A DNA stretch of 64,000 nucleotides from Pseudomonas putida (GCF_005080685.1 NZ_CP039372.1:50266-114265); one strand, 5' to 3'. Shown: positions 46,930 through 55,169, counted from the stretch's first letter. Translations and numbers: made by a program. The notes: generated by a model from the letters alone, not told the origin.

Positions 46930-47347
46930 GGGGCGTCAGGTCCCATGTCACGACGCCGAACACTTCAATGGTGCCATATTCGCTGGGAGCGATGCTCTTG
47001 TACGCTGGATTTGCCGACTCCAATACCCACCCTGCAGCTGACCTGGCCAGCCGCTTCACTAGAGGTTGATTGTCGACGTAAGCTAGTACGATATGGCCGG
47101 CAGTCGGAGAAATTGATCGGTCGACTACCAGGAGGCTACCATCGAAGATGCCGGCGTCGCGCATGCTGTCACCTTCAACCTGGACGATCCAGACGTGAGG
47201 AGCACGAATATTCATGCGCTCATCCAGGGACAGAGGGGCTTCGTAGTAGTCAGCCGCGGGGCTTGGGAAACCGCCCGCTGCAGTACCAGCCAAGACTTGG
47301 AGCAGCTGCGTCGACGGCGCCAGTGGATACGGCGTGAGGGCATTCAT
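46919..47347 (-). CDS. rulA: RulA, UmuD-like self-cleaving SOS protein
   Basis: A 142-residue protein (start ATG 47347, chosen for its distance to the SOS box; the frame extends 15 bp further to a TTG). It has a GGFPSP cleavage region, the catalytic serine in VEGDSMRDAGI and the lysine in PLVKRL, so it should undergo RecA-stimulated autocleavage and partner a RulB polymerase. Because rulB is split, RulA is now without its plasmid partner. It may still act with host or other UmuC proteins. Confidence 0.93.
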   Translation of the reverse strand: MNALTPYPLAPSTQLLQVLAGTAAGGFPSPAADYYEAPLSLDERMNIRAPHVWIVQVEGDSMRDAGIFDGSLLVVDRSISPTAGHIVLAYVDNQPLVKRLARSAAGWVLESANPAYKSIAPSEYGTIEVFGVVTWDLTPHAH

Positions 47348-47365
47348 AAAAGACACCAGCAATTA

Positions 47366-47381
47366 CTGTTTGCATATACAG
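47366..47381. promoter_or_regulatory. LexA (SOS) box upstream of rulA
   Basis: CTGTTTGCATATACAG matches CTG-N10-CAG and lies about 19 bp upstream of the rulA start, as expected for DNA-damage control. Confidence 0.88.
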
Positions 47382-47468
47382 TAATCCAGCAATCGCTGCG
47401 CGACTAGCGTCGGTTAGACAAAAGGCGTTTCCAGGAGCTGACAGTCCCTGAGATTTCCGCCTATAGTA

Positions 47469-47496
47469 CCCTAACAGATATATGCTTTAGTTAGGG
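47469..47496. promoter_or_regulatory. Inverted repeat CCCTAAC...GTTAGGG, copy 1 of an ATATATG-centred operator
   Basis: CCCTAAC and GTTAGGG flank an ATATATG core. It ends seven bases before the ATG at 47504. Related but more perfect palindromes lie at 48023 and 48557. Confidence 0.55.
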
Positions 47497-47503
47497 CAAA
47501 ACT

Positions 47504-48004
47504 ATGCAAGTGCTCGAAAAAGAAAGGCTGTTACAGATCTATGAAGAGGAGATAGAGGCCGCGTATGCCGAGCTTCTTGATGCGTTTATGAACATGCTGA
47601 CGCTTGGGGTAGGGGATCCCAGGTCTATGGCTGGTCGATGCGGCGCACGGGTTGCTGCAGCGCACAAGCGGTGCAAGCGAGGATTAGTGTTTTCCGAGCT
47701 GGTGATTGCTCGTGATGCTGGCTTGGACATCACCCCTACAGTTGCTGAGCACGTGTGTGAACGGCTAATCGGCCGTGGGGTAGATTTCCGAAAGGCGCTA
47801 ACTTTCTTTGGTACGCCTGGCCGTACCGCAGCGCAAAAATCTGGCGTGGTCCAGGAAGACATGGCCAGTATTGAAGCGCAGCTGTCTCCGCAGGTGAGTT
47901 TGCTCATATACGAGATGACGGTGATCCGTGAGCGCCACAAGGAAGAGTACGTCGACCGCGTCGAGGCCGCGGTCAAAGAGCTCCAAGGAAATTCAGGAGC
48001 CTAA
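47504..48004 (+). CDS. Hypothetical 166-residue protein, probably regulatory
   Basis: A soluble, helical protein starting at ATG 47504. A charged N-terminal helix (about 1-35) and a Lys/Arg-rich middle (AAHKRCKRG near residue 62) are visible, followed by acidic helices to the end. No known domain is recognised. The gene is bracketed by ATATATG-centred palindromes, one at its promoter and one just after its stop, so it or the neighbour at 48085 may bind them. Confidence 0.6.
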   Translation: MQVLEKERLLQIYEEEIEAAYAELLDAFMNMLTLGVGDPRSMAGRCGARVAAAHKRCKRGLVFSELVIARDAGLDITPTVAEHVCERLIGRGVDFRKALTFFGTPGRTAAQKSGVVQEDMASIEAQLSPQVSLLIYEMTVIRERHKEEYVDRVEAAVKELQGNSGA

Positions 48005-48022
48005 TAAATAGATGCGTTAGTT

Positions 48023-48048
48023 AGCCTAAAACATATATGTTTTAGGCT
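48023..48048. promoter_or_regulatory. Perfect 26-bp palindrome, copy 2 of the ATATATG-centred operator
   Basis: AGCCTAAAACATA is followed directly by its exact inverse. It lies between the converging genes 47504-48004 and 48085-48486. As an RNA it would be a strong hairpin, so a terminator role is possible, but the match to the promoter copies favours a protein-binding site. Confidence 0.6.
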
Positions 48049-48084
48049 ATAAATGGGCAACCGTCGCGCTAGGGAGGACAGGCT

Positions 48085-48486
48085 TCACACGATCAGTCTC
48101 TTGCGGCGCTGGGCGACAGCTTGTCTGGAGCAGCCTGCGCGGCGTGCAATCTCCGCGTTACTTGTGGTCGGGAGAAGATGATCGAAATCTTCCAGCTTTT
48201 GCCCTTGGCGGGGTTCGTAAATATCCACTTTCAATAGCCGTCGCCGGCGGCCAATTTCGTACGCAGTGACGCAGAATATTTTTGCCAGGGCTACGTCCGA
48301 CATAGTGCCCAAGAGCGGGTCATAGGGTTTGCTGATCGTTTTGTCGTCCGCATATGGTGGGATGCCTTTATTGGCCCGACGGATCTGGACCGCATTAGTA
48401 GTCGTGCCCGCCAGGTAGGCCACAATGCGGTCGTAGCATTGGCCAAGAAGCCAGTCGTAGGGTTCGATCTTGGAATATTTGGGCAT
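48085..48486 (-). CDS. Triple-repeat HTH-like protein, second copy
   Basis: A 133-residue protein with the same three-repeat build as the gene at 20965: each repeat starts with YDxLL or FDHLL, then a helix and a second helix ending in RRRR, RRK or similar. Sequence identity to the first copy is modest, mostly at these positions. The palindrome at 48557 lies upstream of its start. It is a putative DNA-binding regulator, perhaps of the neighbouring palindromes. Confidence 0.62.
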   Translation of the reverse strand: MPKYSKIEPYDWLLGQCYDRIVAYLAGTTTNAVQIRRANKGIPPYADDKTISKPYDPLLGTMSDVALAKIFCVTAYEIGRRRRLLKVDIYEPRQGQKLEDFDHLLPTTSNAEIARRAGCSRQAVAQRRKRLIV

Positions 48487-48556
48487 CGCTGCTTCCAGGC
48501 TGGATGTGACCGGTTGAAGTGCTTGAAGACGCGCACGGTAGCGCAGTAGAAGAAAC

Positions 48557-48581
48557 TTAGCCTAATACATATATGTGTTAG
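48557..48581. promoter_or_regulatory. ATATATG-centred operator, copy 3
   Basis: AGCCTAATACATA and TATGTGTTAGCT form an imperfect palindrome closely related to the copy at 48023. It lies in the divergent gap between the genes at 48486 (minus) and 48679 (plus). Confidence 0.55.
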
Positions 48582-48614
48582 CTATGCCGCCGCGCCATTG
48601 CCTTCACATAAAAG

Positions 48615-48638
48615 TATGTACATACGTACGTACGCATA
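48615..48638. promoter_or_regulatory. TACGTA-type operator, copy 5 (reverse orientation)
   Basis: TACATACGTACGTACGCATA is the reverse complement of the elements at 18718 and 21433. It lies 40 bp before the DGQHR gene start. Confidence 0.6.
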
Positions 48639-48678
48639 TTATCATTTGTGCATTCTCACCAGGTAATCGGAGGCTGGA

Positions 48679-50286
48679 ATGTACGACGCAGTGATCGCCA
48701 AAGAAGCGTGCTCCCTTGAGACACAGCGGTTTGTACCGGGGGAGGTTGTTTCGATTCACAGGGATGGCACAGCGGCTCGTAATGCCGCGGACAAAGCCAA
48801 CAAGCGCAAAGGCGAGTACGGCCTTTTTGTGGCGGTTCATTCAGAGAGCCTGGTGAAGAAGGGGGATTTGCGGGAAGACCTGTTGAATCAACATGAGCTG
48901 AATGAGCGCCGTGAGTATGGCAAGCGACTGATGCGAGCAATCTTGTCCGACGAGCTCACCGGTAAGCGAAACGTAATGGCTGACGACGCTGGATATCACC
49001 TGCAGCATTTAGGCATCACTTTGGAGGAGCTCAAAGAGTGGTACGAAGAAGAGGTTCGGGCAGAACATCTTGAGCAACAGATCCGATATCAGGAGCATGC
49101 ACACTTGCGGGCAAGAGGGTTCGAGGCTCAAAAAGCTATCGATGAGATTCGTAACCAACCCTGCTTTGCCGTACCAGCCGTGCGTGGTATCCAGGCTGGG
49201 CAGGAGTATTTTCTCGCCCAGATTCCATACCCAATCCTGGCTCGCCTGTTTGTTTTCGACGAAGAGGAAGCCGTGCCTGCGGAATTGCGCGCTCAGCGTG
49301 CGTTGAACAAGAAACGGGCAGAATCTATCAGTGAATACATGCTCGACAACCGGGACACCTATGTACTGCCGGCGCTAACGGCGAGCGTCGACAAGGCTAT
49401 GGCTTTTGAAGCGCTTGAAGGCATCGAGCAGCTGGGCACGCTACACATTCCCATGAGCGCCACCATGCTGATCAATGATGGGCAGCACCGGCGCCTGGCT
49501 ATCGAAATGGCACTGCGCAACGACGAGACGCTGCGCCATGAAACGGCGCCGGTACAGATTCACTTTGACCAAGGCCTGCAGCGCTCTCAACAGATCTTTG
49601 CTGACATCAACAGCAAGGCGGTGAAGCCGTCCAGCGCGATCAATGCGCTGTATGATCATCGCAATCCATACAACACCTGGCTCCAGGATCTCCTCACACA
49701 GCTTCCTGCGATCAAGCGCAAGATCGACTTCGAGAACGGTACTCCGGGCATGCGTTCGTCCAAGCTCTGGAGCCTGATTGCCTTCAAAAAATTCGTGACA
49801 CTGCTTACGGGGCTCAGTGAGAAAACTATCACTGGCCTGAGTGATGATGAGCTAATGGACTGCGCCGATCTTGTGCGTGAGTTCCTCGAAGGTTGTGAGA
49901 AGTACATCCCCCAGTGGGGCAATATGGTTTCCGGCAAGATCGCTGCCTCGGATGTGCGTGAGAATTTCGTCATTGGACACGCGGTCTTCCTGGAGGCGCT
50001 TGGGACGTTCGGTCGTGAAGCGCTGTTTTACGGTACGCATCTATCGCCTCAAGAGAAGAGCGCCAAGGTCATTGATCCAGGCAAGGCCAAGTGGCATGTG
50101 TTGAGACCGCTCGAGGCGCTTCAACCGTCAAAGAGCGACGGCATGTGGGAGAATCGGTGCGTGGTATTGGGCAAAATGCAGAAGACGGTCGACGGGACCA
50201 AAGCCACTGCCGCTCAGCTGCTTTCGATTGCCAACATTCCTATGCCGGAATCGCTGGCCGAATTGCACCAGCGCATCATCAAGTGA
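48679..50286 (+). CDS. DGQHR-domain protein (DndB/DpdC-related), orphan
   Basis: A 535-residue protein starting at ATG 48679 after GGAGG. The motif LINDGQHRRLAIEMA (about residues 265-279) defines the DGQHR domain of DndB, the regulator of DNA phosphorothioation, and of related conflict-system proteins. The following FADINSKAVKPSSAI segment also fits. About 170 residues of extra, mostly helical sequence precede the domain. No dndACDE or restriction genes lie nearby. It shares the TACGTA operator with the initiator and methyltransferase genes, so it is part of the plasmid's own regulon. Its role is unknown. Confidence 0.8.
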   Translation: MYDAVIAKEACSLETQRFVPGEVVSIHRDGTAARNAADKANKRKGEYGLFVAVHSESLVKKGDLREDLLNQHELNERREYGKRLMRAILSDELTGKRNVMADDAGYHLQHLGITLEELKEWYEEEVRAEHLEQQIRYQEHAHLRARGFEAQKAIDEIRNQPCFAVPAVRGIQAGQEYFLAQIPYPILARLFVFDEEEAVPAELRAQRALNKKRAESISEYMLDNRDTYVLPALTASVDKAMAFEALEGIEQLGTLHIPMSATMLINDGQHRRLAIEMALRNDETLRHETAPVQIHFDQGLQRSQQIFADINSKAVKPSSAINALYDHRNPYNTWLQDLLTQLPAIKRKIDFENGTPGMRSSKLWSLIAFKKFVTLLTGLSEKTITGLSDDELMDCADLVREFLEGCEKYIPQWGNMVSGKIAASDVRENFVIGHAVFLEALGTFGREALFYGTHLSPQEKSAKVIDPGKAKWHVLRPLEALQPSKSDGMWENRCVVLGKMQKTVDGTKATAAQLLSIANIPMPESLAELHQRIIK

Positions 50287-50339
50287 GTACACCGCAGCGA
50301 GGCGCGTAGGCGCCTCGATCACACTTCAAGGAGATCGAT

Positions 50340-50753
50340 ATGTCTGTAGGAACTGAAAGGCTGATACCGGTTGGTACTGCGCTGGTGGCTGTAGTCGCTG
50401 CGGCTTTCACGCACGGTGTGCTGCAGTTGCTACCGGAAGTAAGCTTTGCCGCACACGCCTGGATGATGCTCGGGGTGCTGATTGCGGTCGGCATACTCGG
50501 GACAGGTCTCTGGTGCGAGACCCAGCCTGATGGTATTGGAATGATCACTGCCGTAGGTGTTCTACCGCTGGCAGTTGGGTCGATCTGGGGAGGGCTTTGG
50601 CCTGGGATGACAGAGTGGGGAGCGGTCGGCCTTGCGTTTCCAGGGCAGACGCCACCGGTTGCTTGGTGGGCCTCGAGCGCGGTGAAGTGGGTAGGGCTCG
50701 CAGCGATTCTGGGTGGCGGGTACTACTGGCTGTATCGGAAAAATTTCCACTAA
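50340..50753 (+). CDS. Polytopic membrane protein, unknown
   Basis: A 137-residue protein from ATG 50340 (AAGGAGATCGAT upstream, a strong site). It has about four membrane segments (near residues 10-30, 38-56, 62-82 and 108-128) and Trp-rich loops. It lies 53 bp after the DGQHR gene and is probably cotranscribed. No family recognised. Confidence 0.65.
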   Translation: MSVGTERLIPVGTALVAVVAAAFTHGVLQLLPEVSFAAHAWMMLGVLIAVGILGTGLWCETQPDGIGMITAVGVLPLAVGSIWGGLWPGMTEWGAVGLAFPGQTPPVAWWASSAVKWVGLAAILGGGYYWLYRKNFH

Positions 50754-50783
50754 TCCCGGGATGGATTGTTCGCGGAGGAACTC

Positions 50784-51020
50784 ATGGAACTTGAAATCAG
50801 CACCCTTCAGAAGACAGCCCAGAACTGGCGCGATAGCAACCAATGCAATCAGGGAGGAATCGTCCTGGTCTGGCAGGGGACCGTATACGGTTGGAAAAAT
50901 GAGTTGCGCGACCCTCAGCATGAGCAGCCAGGCGCTATCGCAGTGGACCCTGCCGGTCAGGTGTTCATCGCTGAAGGGGGGGATGCCTACAACGGTGCCA
51001 CGCACTGGTCGCCAGTATGA
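50784..51020 (+). CDS. Hypothetical 78-residue protein
   Basis: The ATG at 50784 follows GGAGGA, which decides against an upstream in-frame ATG at 50766. A small soluble protein with a Trp-containing core (IVLVWQGTVYGWKNEL). Its last codon overlaps the start of the next gene (ATGA), so the two are coupled. Function unknown. Confidence 0.62.
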   Translation: MELEISTLQKTAQNWRDSNQCNQGGIVLVWQGTVYGWKNELRDPQHEQPGAIAVDPAGQVFIAEGGDAYNGATHWSPV

Positions 51021-51358
51021 AGGAGCTCGAAGAAATGGAGAGGATGTGGCTCGCGGCCGATACCGCCAGGAAAGTTGCGATGCGTGCTGCGCCACGCGAC
51101 CGGATGCTTTGGCGGGACCAGCTGGTCAATGTCGTTTGCGGTGCAATCAAGGCTGTTTGCATTACGGTTGCACTCGGAATGGTGATTGAGCGAATCGGCT
51201 TGCCTGGGGACATCTCTCAAACGTTCGCAATTTATGTTACCGGCCCGTTTCTGGCTTTCAATCCATGGGCAATCTTCTGGCGCAATCTGTTCCGTGAACG
51301 TGCGAACGCGGCGTTTGATGATGCCCTGGAGAATCCGCGTCAATATTTGACCTTGTAG
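51017..51358 (+). CDS. Small membrane protein, unknown
   Basis: A 113-residue product with an amphipathic, charged N-terminus (about 1-38), two membrane segments (about 40-60 and 66-85) and a charged C-terminal tail. It overlaps the preceding gene by 4 bp and converges with the integrase gene, overlapping its 3' end by 19 bp. It completes the four-gene unit that starts with the DGQHR gene. Confidence 0.62.
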   Translation: MKELEEMERMWLAADTARKVAMRAAPRDRMLWRDQLVNVVCGAIKAVCITVALGMVIERIGLPGDISQTFAIYVTGPFLAFNPWAIFWRNLFRERANAAFDDALENPRQYLTL

Positions 51359-52290
51359 GTCGGCGAATCCTCCGGCCGCTGGCCACGCCGATCGTAAAGG
51401 CGCGTCGTGCTGATATTGGAATGTCCCAGCCAGGTCTGGACCTTCGCGATATCAGCCTCGTGCTCCAAAGCATTGGTTGCGGCAGTAGCCCGCAGCCCAT
51501 GCACACCAAGGCCAGCCACCGCAATGCCGGCCGTTTTGGCCCAAAACCCGATGATCGAATAAATACCGTTGGCCAGCAAACGCGCCCCTGGGGTCCGTCC
51601 GCGAACAGAGCGAAACAATGGGCCCGTGGTCCGCTCGCCATCCGCTTCCAGGTATTGGTGGATCCGCTCTGCAGCCACTGGATGGAGTGGCAGGTAGCGC
51701 ACCTTGCGACCTTTGCCATGCACCTTCAAATGACGAACGCCGCGGCGTTCCTGCAGGTCGTCGACATCCAACATAGCTGCCTCCTCACGACGCAATCCGT
51801 GGTATAGGAGAACCGCCAGCAGGGCTCGATCGCGAAGCCCCTTCACGCTATCCAGATCTGGAGCATCAAGTAGTGCCTTGGCCTGGTCGTCGCCCAGCGC
51901 CGGCGTTTTACCTTCATTGCTTTCATTCGGAGGCCGCTTGACGCCATGGACGGGATTGCCTCCCGCCACAGCGTTGCTGTCCAGCAGGTGATCAAACAGG
52001 CTGGTCAACGCAGCAAGCTTTCGCCGGATGGTTGCGGCGGACAACACTCTGCGCTCGAGGTCAGCTCGCCAAGCTAGAACATGGGCGCGTTGAACCTCTC
52101 TGAACTGGTCCGGATGGACAATGCCCACGAAAGCGGTGAAATCGCCGATATCGATGCTGTAGGCACGGCGGGTCTGCGGGTTATCAATGTTGGCCAACCA
52201 CTCGGTAGCAGCTGGCACCTCAGATAGAGCCAGGTACTGCGCTTCAGTGAGTTTGCCAGGCTGCCTGGTTATCTGAATGTCTTTCATCAA
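51340..52290 (-). CDS. XerC/D-like tyrosine recombinase
   Basis: A 316-residue recombinase. It has an N-terminal core-binding domain (about 15-110) and a catalytic domain with YHGLRREEAA (Arg), VHGLRATAAT (His/Arg region), LGHSNISTTRLYD (His and Tyr). Plasmid proteins of this size commonly resolve multimers, so a resolvase role is likely, but integration of other DNA is possible. It starts in a 4-bp overlap with the GNAT-like gene upstream. Confidence 0.88.
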   Translation of the reverse strand: MMKDIQITRQPGKLTEAQYLALSEVPAATEWLANIDNPQTRRAYSIDIGDFTAFVGIVHPDQFREVQRAHVLAWRADLERRVLSAATIRRKLAALTSLFDHLLDSNAVAGGNPVHGVKRPPNESNEGKTPALGDDQAKALLDAPDLDSVKGLRDRALLAVLLYHGLRREEAAMLDVDDLQERRGVRHLKVHGKGRKVRYLPLHPVAAERIHQYLEADGERTTGPLFRSVRGRTPGARLLANGIYSIIGFWAKTAGIAVAGLGVHGLRATAATNALEHEADIAKVQTWLGHSNISTTRLYDRRGQRPEDSPTYKVKY

Positions 52291-52811
52291 CGCATCCGCC
52301 GTCGTCTATTAGGCGTGCTGGTATCTACAGGATCGACAGGCTTAGCGTTCAGTAATCGCTCCCACCGTTGAGTTTCCGCATCCATCTCATCTTCACCACG
52401 GATTTCAGCGGCAATGGAGCCACCAGACTTTGCCAAGGCGGATTTTGCCTTCGACCAAAAGCCTAGTGCAGATCCCCAGACATGAACCGGCACGATCGGA
52501 ACCCGGTGCTGTTCATGAAGCACTTTTAAAGTGGCCAGGCCATGGCCATTTGCGCGGTGCTGATCGTCCACATCAATCTTGTGAACGTACACGCGGTCGA
52601 GGATCGGGTTCAAACCGTATTCGATACTACCCACGCGCGTAGCGCCGGCATAAATGCCGGCGTAAATGGTCGGAGACGGATAACCAAATTGGAGCGGGTG
52701 CGAACTCTCCCGTTCAGTCACTAACTGAACGGATTGTTCGAGCTTGGTCGTTTTTGGGGATTTCCGGCGCGTGTGTTCGAAAAAATCACGCAGAGGGTCA
52801 AACCAGTCCAC
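52287..52811 (-). CDS. GNAT-like acetyltransferase-fold protein
   Basis: A 174-residue protein. The central part (about residues 68-120) has VYVHKIDVDDQHRANGHGLATL, which resembles the GNAT beta4-alpha3 acetyl-CoA loop (R-x-x-G-x-G/A pattern, here R-A-N-G-H-G). A later WGSALGFWSKAK matches the region before the last strand. The C-terminus is basic. It is coupled to the Xer-like gene. The substrate is unknown. A palindromic operator lies just upstream. Confidence 0.6.
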   Translation of the reverse strand: MDWFDPLRDFFEHTRRKSPKTTKLEQSVQLVTERESSHPLQFGYPSPTIYAGIYAGATRVGSIEYGLNPILDRVYVHKIDVDDQHRANGHGLATLKVLHEQHRVPIVPVHVWGSALGFWSKAKSALAKSGGSIAAEIRGEDEMDAETQRWERLLNAKPVDPVDTSTPNRRRRMR

Positions 52812-52829
52812 AAAACCTCTCCCTGTCCA

Positions 52830-52861
52830 AAATTGGTGATAACGTATTTTATCACCAATTT
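52830..52861. promoter_or_regulatory. 32-bp palindrome upstream of the GNAT-like/recombinase operon
   Basis: AAATTGGTGATAA and its exact inverse TTATCACCAATTT are separated by 6 bp. It ends 18 bp upstream of the start at 52811 and 22 bp from the stop of the gene at 52883. A repressor site is the likely role. Confidence 0.6.
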
Positions 52862-52882
52862 ATGAACGCGGGGGGAGGGAGG

Positions 52883-53140
52883 CTATGCAGCGCTCAAGCG
52901 CGCTTGAAATGCTTCCATTTCTTTCATTGTGCTGATGTCTGGCACAAGCCTTGGACACAGGTTGAGCTGGGCAGAGATGTAGGCCAGGGTCCGAACACGG
53001 TCAACCGAGGTGTTCATTGCTTTTGCTACTCGTTTGGCTGCACCTGGTCGATTCAGGGCGCAATGCGCGGCTTCCAAGATTTCGGCAAGCAGGTCTTCAT
53101 CGAGCTGTCTAAGCATGTCTTTCAAGTCCATAGGGTCCAT
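52883..53140 (-). CDS. Hypothetical 85-residue helical protein
   Basis: A small acidic protein with several amphipathic helices; the middle section (KRVAKAMNTSVDRVRTLAYIS) looks like a helix-turn-helix. It lies 26 bp after the 53167-53667 gene on the same strand and probably belongs to the same unit as the mobilisation genes further right. No family recognised. Confidence 0.55.
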   Translation of the reverse strand: MDPMDLKDMLRQLDEDLLAEILEAAHCALNRPGAAKRVAKAMNTSVDRVRTLAYISAQLNLCPRLVPDISTMKEMEAFQARLSAA

Positions 53141-53166
53141 CCTTCAGTGATCGGGCATCAAATGCC

Positions 53167-53667
53167 CTACAGGGCGGCAATTTCCGCATTCATGACGCAG
53201 GCCAGATCCGGGCCCAGCTGACGACGAATACGAGCAATCGAGGTGTCACTAGGAGGCGCTTTATAGAAGGAGAATTCTGGTGAGTTCGAATGCTGCAGGA
53301 CGATCAGATGAGTCTTGCCGAGACGTTTCAATCTCCGCAGCTGGGCAACTTCATCGATCATCTGGGTGATGGCCATGTCGAGCCATTCTGGCGTTTCAGT
53401 TGGCTCATCCATAGCGTGCCCTTGGAAGGTCAATTGAAGTTGGTAGCCTTGCGCTTTCAACTGCGCAACCAAGTTCGTTTGCTGAGCATAATCGATTTCA
53501 ACCCGCGTCATGCCGCCATCGCCATTGTTGGATACAAGCCCAAGCATTTTTTTGTGGAGATACACTTTGCAGGACCACGCGAGGCCTCTGGAGGCCTCAG
53601 CTTCCTTGTAGCCCTTGATGTCCAGGCCGACACTGCGATACGCCTTGATGTTTGAGTACGCTTCCAT
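53167..53667 (-). CDS. Hypothetical 166-residue protein
   Basis: The ATG at 53667 follows GGAGGT and decides the start, against a longer frame beginning at 53703 over the operator. The product is soluble, with a basic N-terminal half and a mixed helical C-terminus. It is separated by the tra-type operator at 53711 from the TraM-like gene, so it heads its own leftward unit. No domain recognised. Confidence 0.6.
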   Translation of the reverse strand: MEAYSNIKAYRSVGLDIKGYKEAEASRGLAWSCKVYLHKKMLGLVSNNGDGGMTRVEIDYAQQTNLVAQLKAQGYQLQLTFQGHAMDEPTETPEWLDMAITQMIDEVAQLRRLKRLGKTHLIVLQHSNSPEFSFYKAPPSDTSIARIRRQLGPDLACVMNAEIAAL

Positions 53668-53710
53668 AATTGACCTCCGTATTGACGTAGAGTCATTACA
53701 CATCCTAATT

Positions 53711-53732
53711 CCGTATAGTATGTATCATACGG
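53711..53732. promoter_or_regulatory. Tra-type operator, CCGTAT-N10-ATACGG
   Basis: Perfect inverted repeat with TT and AA flanks. It lies 44 bp upstream of the ATG at 53667. Confidence 0.65.
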
Positions 53733-53766
53733 AATAAATGGGCCAAAAAAAATAATGGCCCACTTG

Positions 53767-54396
53767 TCATAGTACAAACCCCAGGGAAAGCAACGATAAG
53801 GCCAGCAATAGCCCCAGCAACAAGACCGACCTGATTGTAGGTTTTTGATATATGAATGTTGCTCCGAATAACTCAGCAGCGATAATGGGGAGTAGCCACC
53901 CGACGGGGGCATTGAGGATTATCGTGACGATATTGAAGAGTGGTCCCCTTGCCGAGCCAATTTGAGCCCAATAAGGAACCTGCCCGCTGCCAAGCACAAA
54001 CCCGACAGTCATGCACAAGCCGGCAAAACAGAGAAGCGCGAATAAAACGAATCCCCAGGCTCTCCATCGAGCGGCATCAGCAACTTTCAGCGCAACAGCT
54101 TGACTAGCTTCGCTTACAGCAACGGACAATGTAGAGAGCGCCTTTTTTGTTTCTGCGTCTGCCATCTCGGCGAACAATGACTTATGCTTGTCAACTTGTT
54201 TGTCAACCTGCCTGGCAATCAGCTCTGGATACTTTGCATACATCGTGTCGTAGGACTGCAAGGCCATTAAGATTAGCCAGAGCGAATCATTATTATGCAG
54301 ATTCAATGCATTTTTAACCCTATAGAGATCCTGCACCTCTTTATCAGAGGCTTGCCTCCCTAAGAGTTTCTCGAAAGCTACCTCAATATCATCCAT
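53767..54396 (-). CDS. TraM-like membrane protein of the mobilisation region
   Basis: A 209-residue protein. Helical N-terminal part (about 1-110) with a coiled segment near 75-110, then three or four membrane segments from about 113 to the C-terminus. It overlaps the TraL-like gene by 8 bp. In RP4 the oriT-proximal leftward operon is traK-traL-traM, so this third gene is placed as the TraM counterpart by position. It is longer and has more membrane segments than RP4 TraM, so homology is uncertain. Confidence 0.6.
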   Translation of the reverse strand: MDDIEVAFEKLLGRQASDKEVQDLYRVKNALNLHNNDSLWLILMALQSYDTMYAKYPELIARQVDKQVDKHKSLFAEMADAETKKALSTLSVAVSEASQAVALKVADAARWRAWGFVLFALLCFAGLCMTVGFVLGSGQVPYWAQIGSARGPLFNIVTIILNAPVGWLLPIIAAELFGATFIYQKPTIRSVLLLGLLLALSLLSLGFVL

Positions 54397-55093
54397 TGAT
54401 AACCTCCCCCATCACCTTATTCACATCGCGACGCCACCTGGTCAGTTCAGCGCGATTTCCGATTGGTAATTCTTTCAAAGCTTTTCCGATCGAAAGTCGT
54501 TTGCTGTACAAATCATCACTCACCCGATCGGCCAAGTCTGGCAGCATCAGTGACTTTCCGCCTGCGCCCTCGATGCTTTCCCTGATGTTTGAATTGTTGT
54601 AAAGCTCAAACTTGATTTCATCACCGAAGTAAGCATTTCGGATAACATGAGTAGTTGATCCTGGCAGCGCTTCTCGATATTCCTTGAGCAGTTCCAGACT
54701 GTCTCGCTGTCGGTTGATCACCCAGAGAGTGATGAGTTTCCGGTTCAGTTCACCGAGCGTGCTGTTCAACGTTTCTCCGTACGCAGCTACGCCTTTATTG
54801 TTCCGTGCTGCTGTGTTGACTACCACAACGTGATCGCGGAATTCGTCGCAGACGTTGACCAGGTCAATCCAGCCGTTTGCGTCGTCCAGATCAATCAGCC
54901 TGCACTCTATTTCGTCTTTATACATCTTCCAAACATCTGGATTGGAGGTATCCGATTCAATCAGCAAGACCTTGAATCCAGCTTGGATCAAAGTGTCAAC
55001 CAAACCTATCGTAGTGAAGCTTTTGCCTACGCCTCCTTTGCCACCACCGCTGACGTAGATTTGACCAACCTGGGTAGTCGATTTTTCTTTCAT
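54389..55093 (-). CDS. TraL-like MinD/ParA-family ATPase
   Basis: The ATG at 55093 follows AGGAGC. The 234-residue product has the deviant Walker A GGGKGGVGKSFTT (about residues 14-26), a VLLIESD strand and VVVNTAA in the Walker B position. This family includes TraL of RP4, a membrane-associated ATPase encoded beside oriT. It is not the partition ATPase, which is ParA at 22400. Position between the HTH gene and the TraM-like gene supports TraL. Confidence 0.75.
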   Translation of the reverse strand: MKEKSTTQVGQIYVSGGGKGGVGKSFTTIGLVDTLIQAGFKVLLIESDTSNPDVWKMYKDEIECRLIDLDDANGWIDLVNVCDEFRDHVVVVNTAARNNKGVAAYGETLNSTLGELNRKLITLWVINRQRDSLELLKEYREALPGSTTHVIRNAYFGDEIKFELYNNSNIRESIEGAGGKSLMLPDLADRVSDDLYSKRLSIGKALKELPIGNRAELTRWRRDVNKVMGEVING

Positions 55094-55169
55094 AGGGTTG
55101 CTCCTCAAATGTCATCCGTATCTGTTTTCGGTTGGAAACCGGGATTCCCATCTCGTGTTACCCCGGTTG

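Noticed and set aside
48023..48048. Perfect palindrome as a simple transcription terminator
   Set aside because: No U-run follows on either strand, and related copies occur at promoters.
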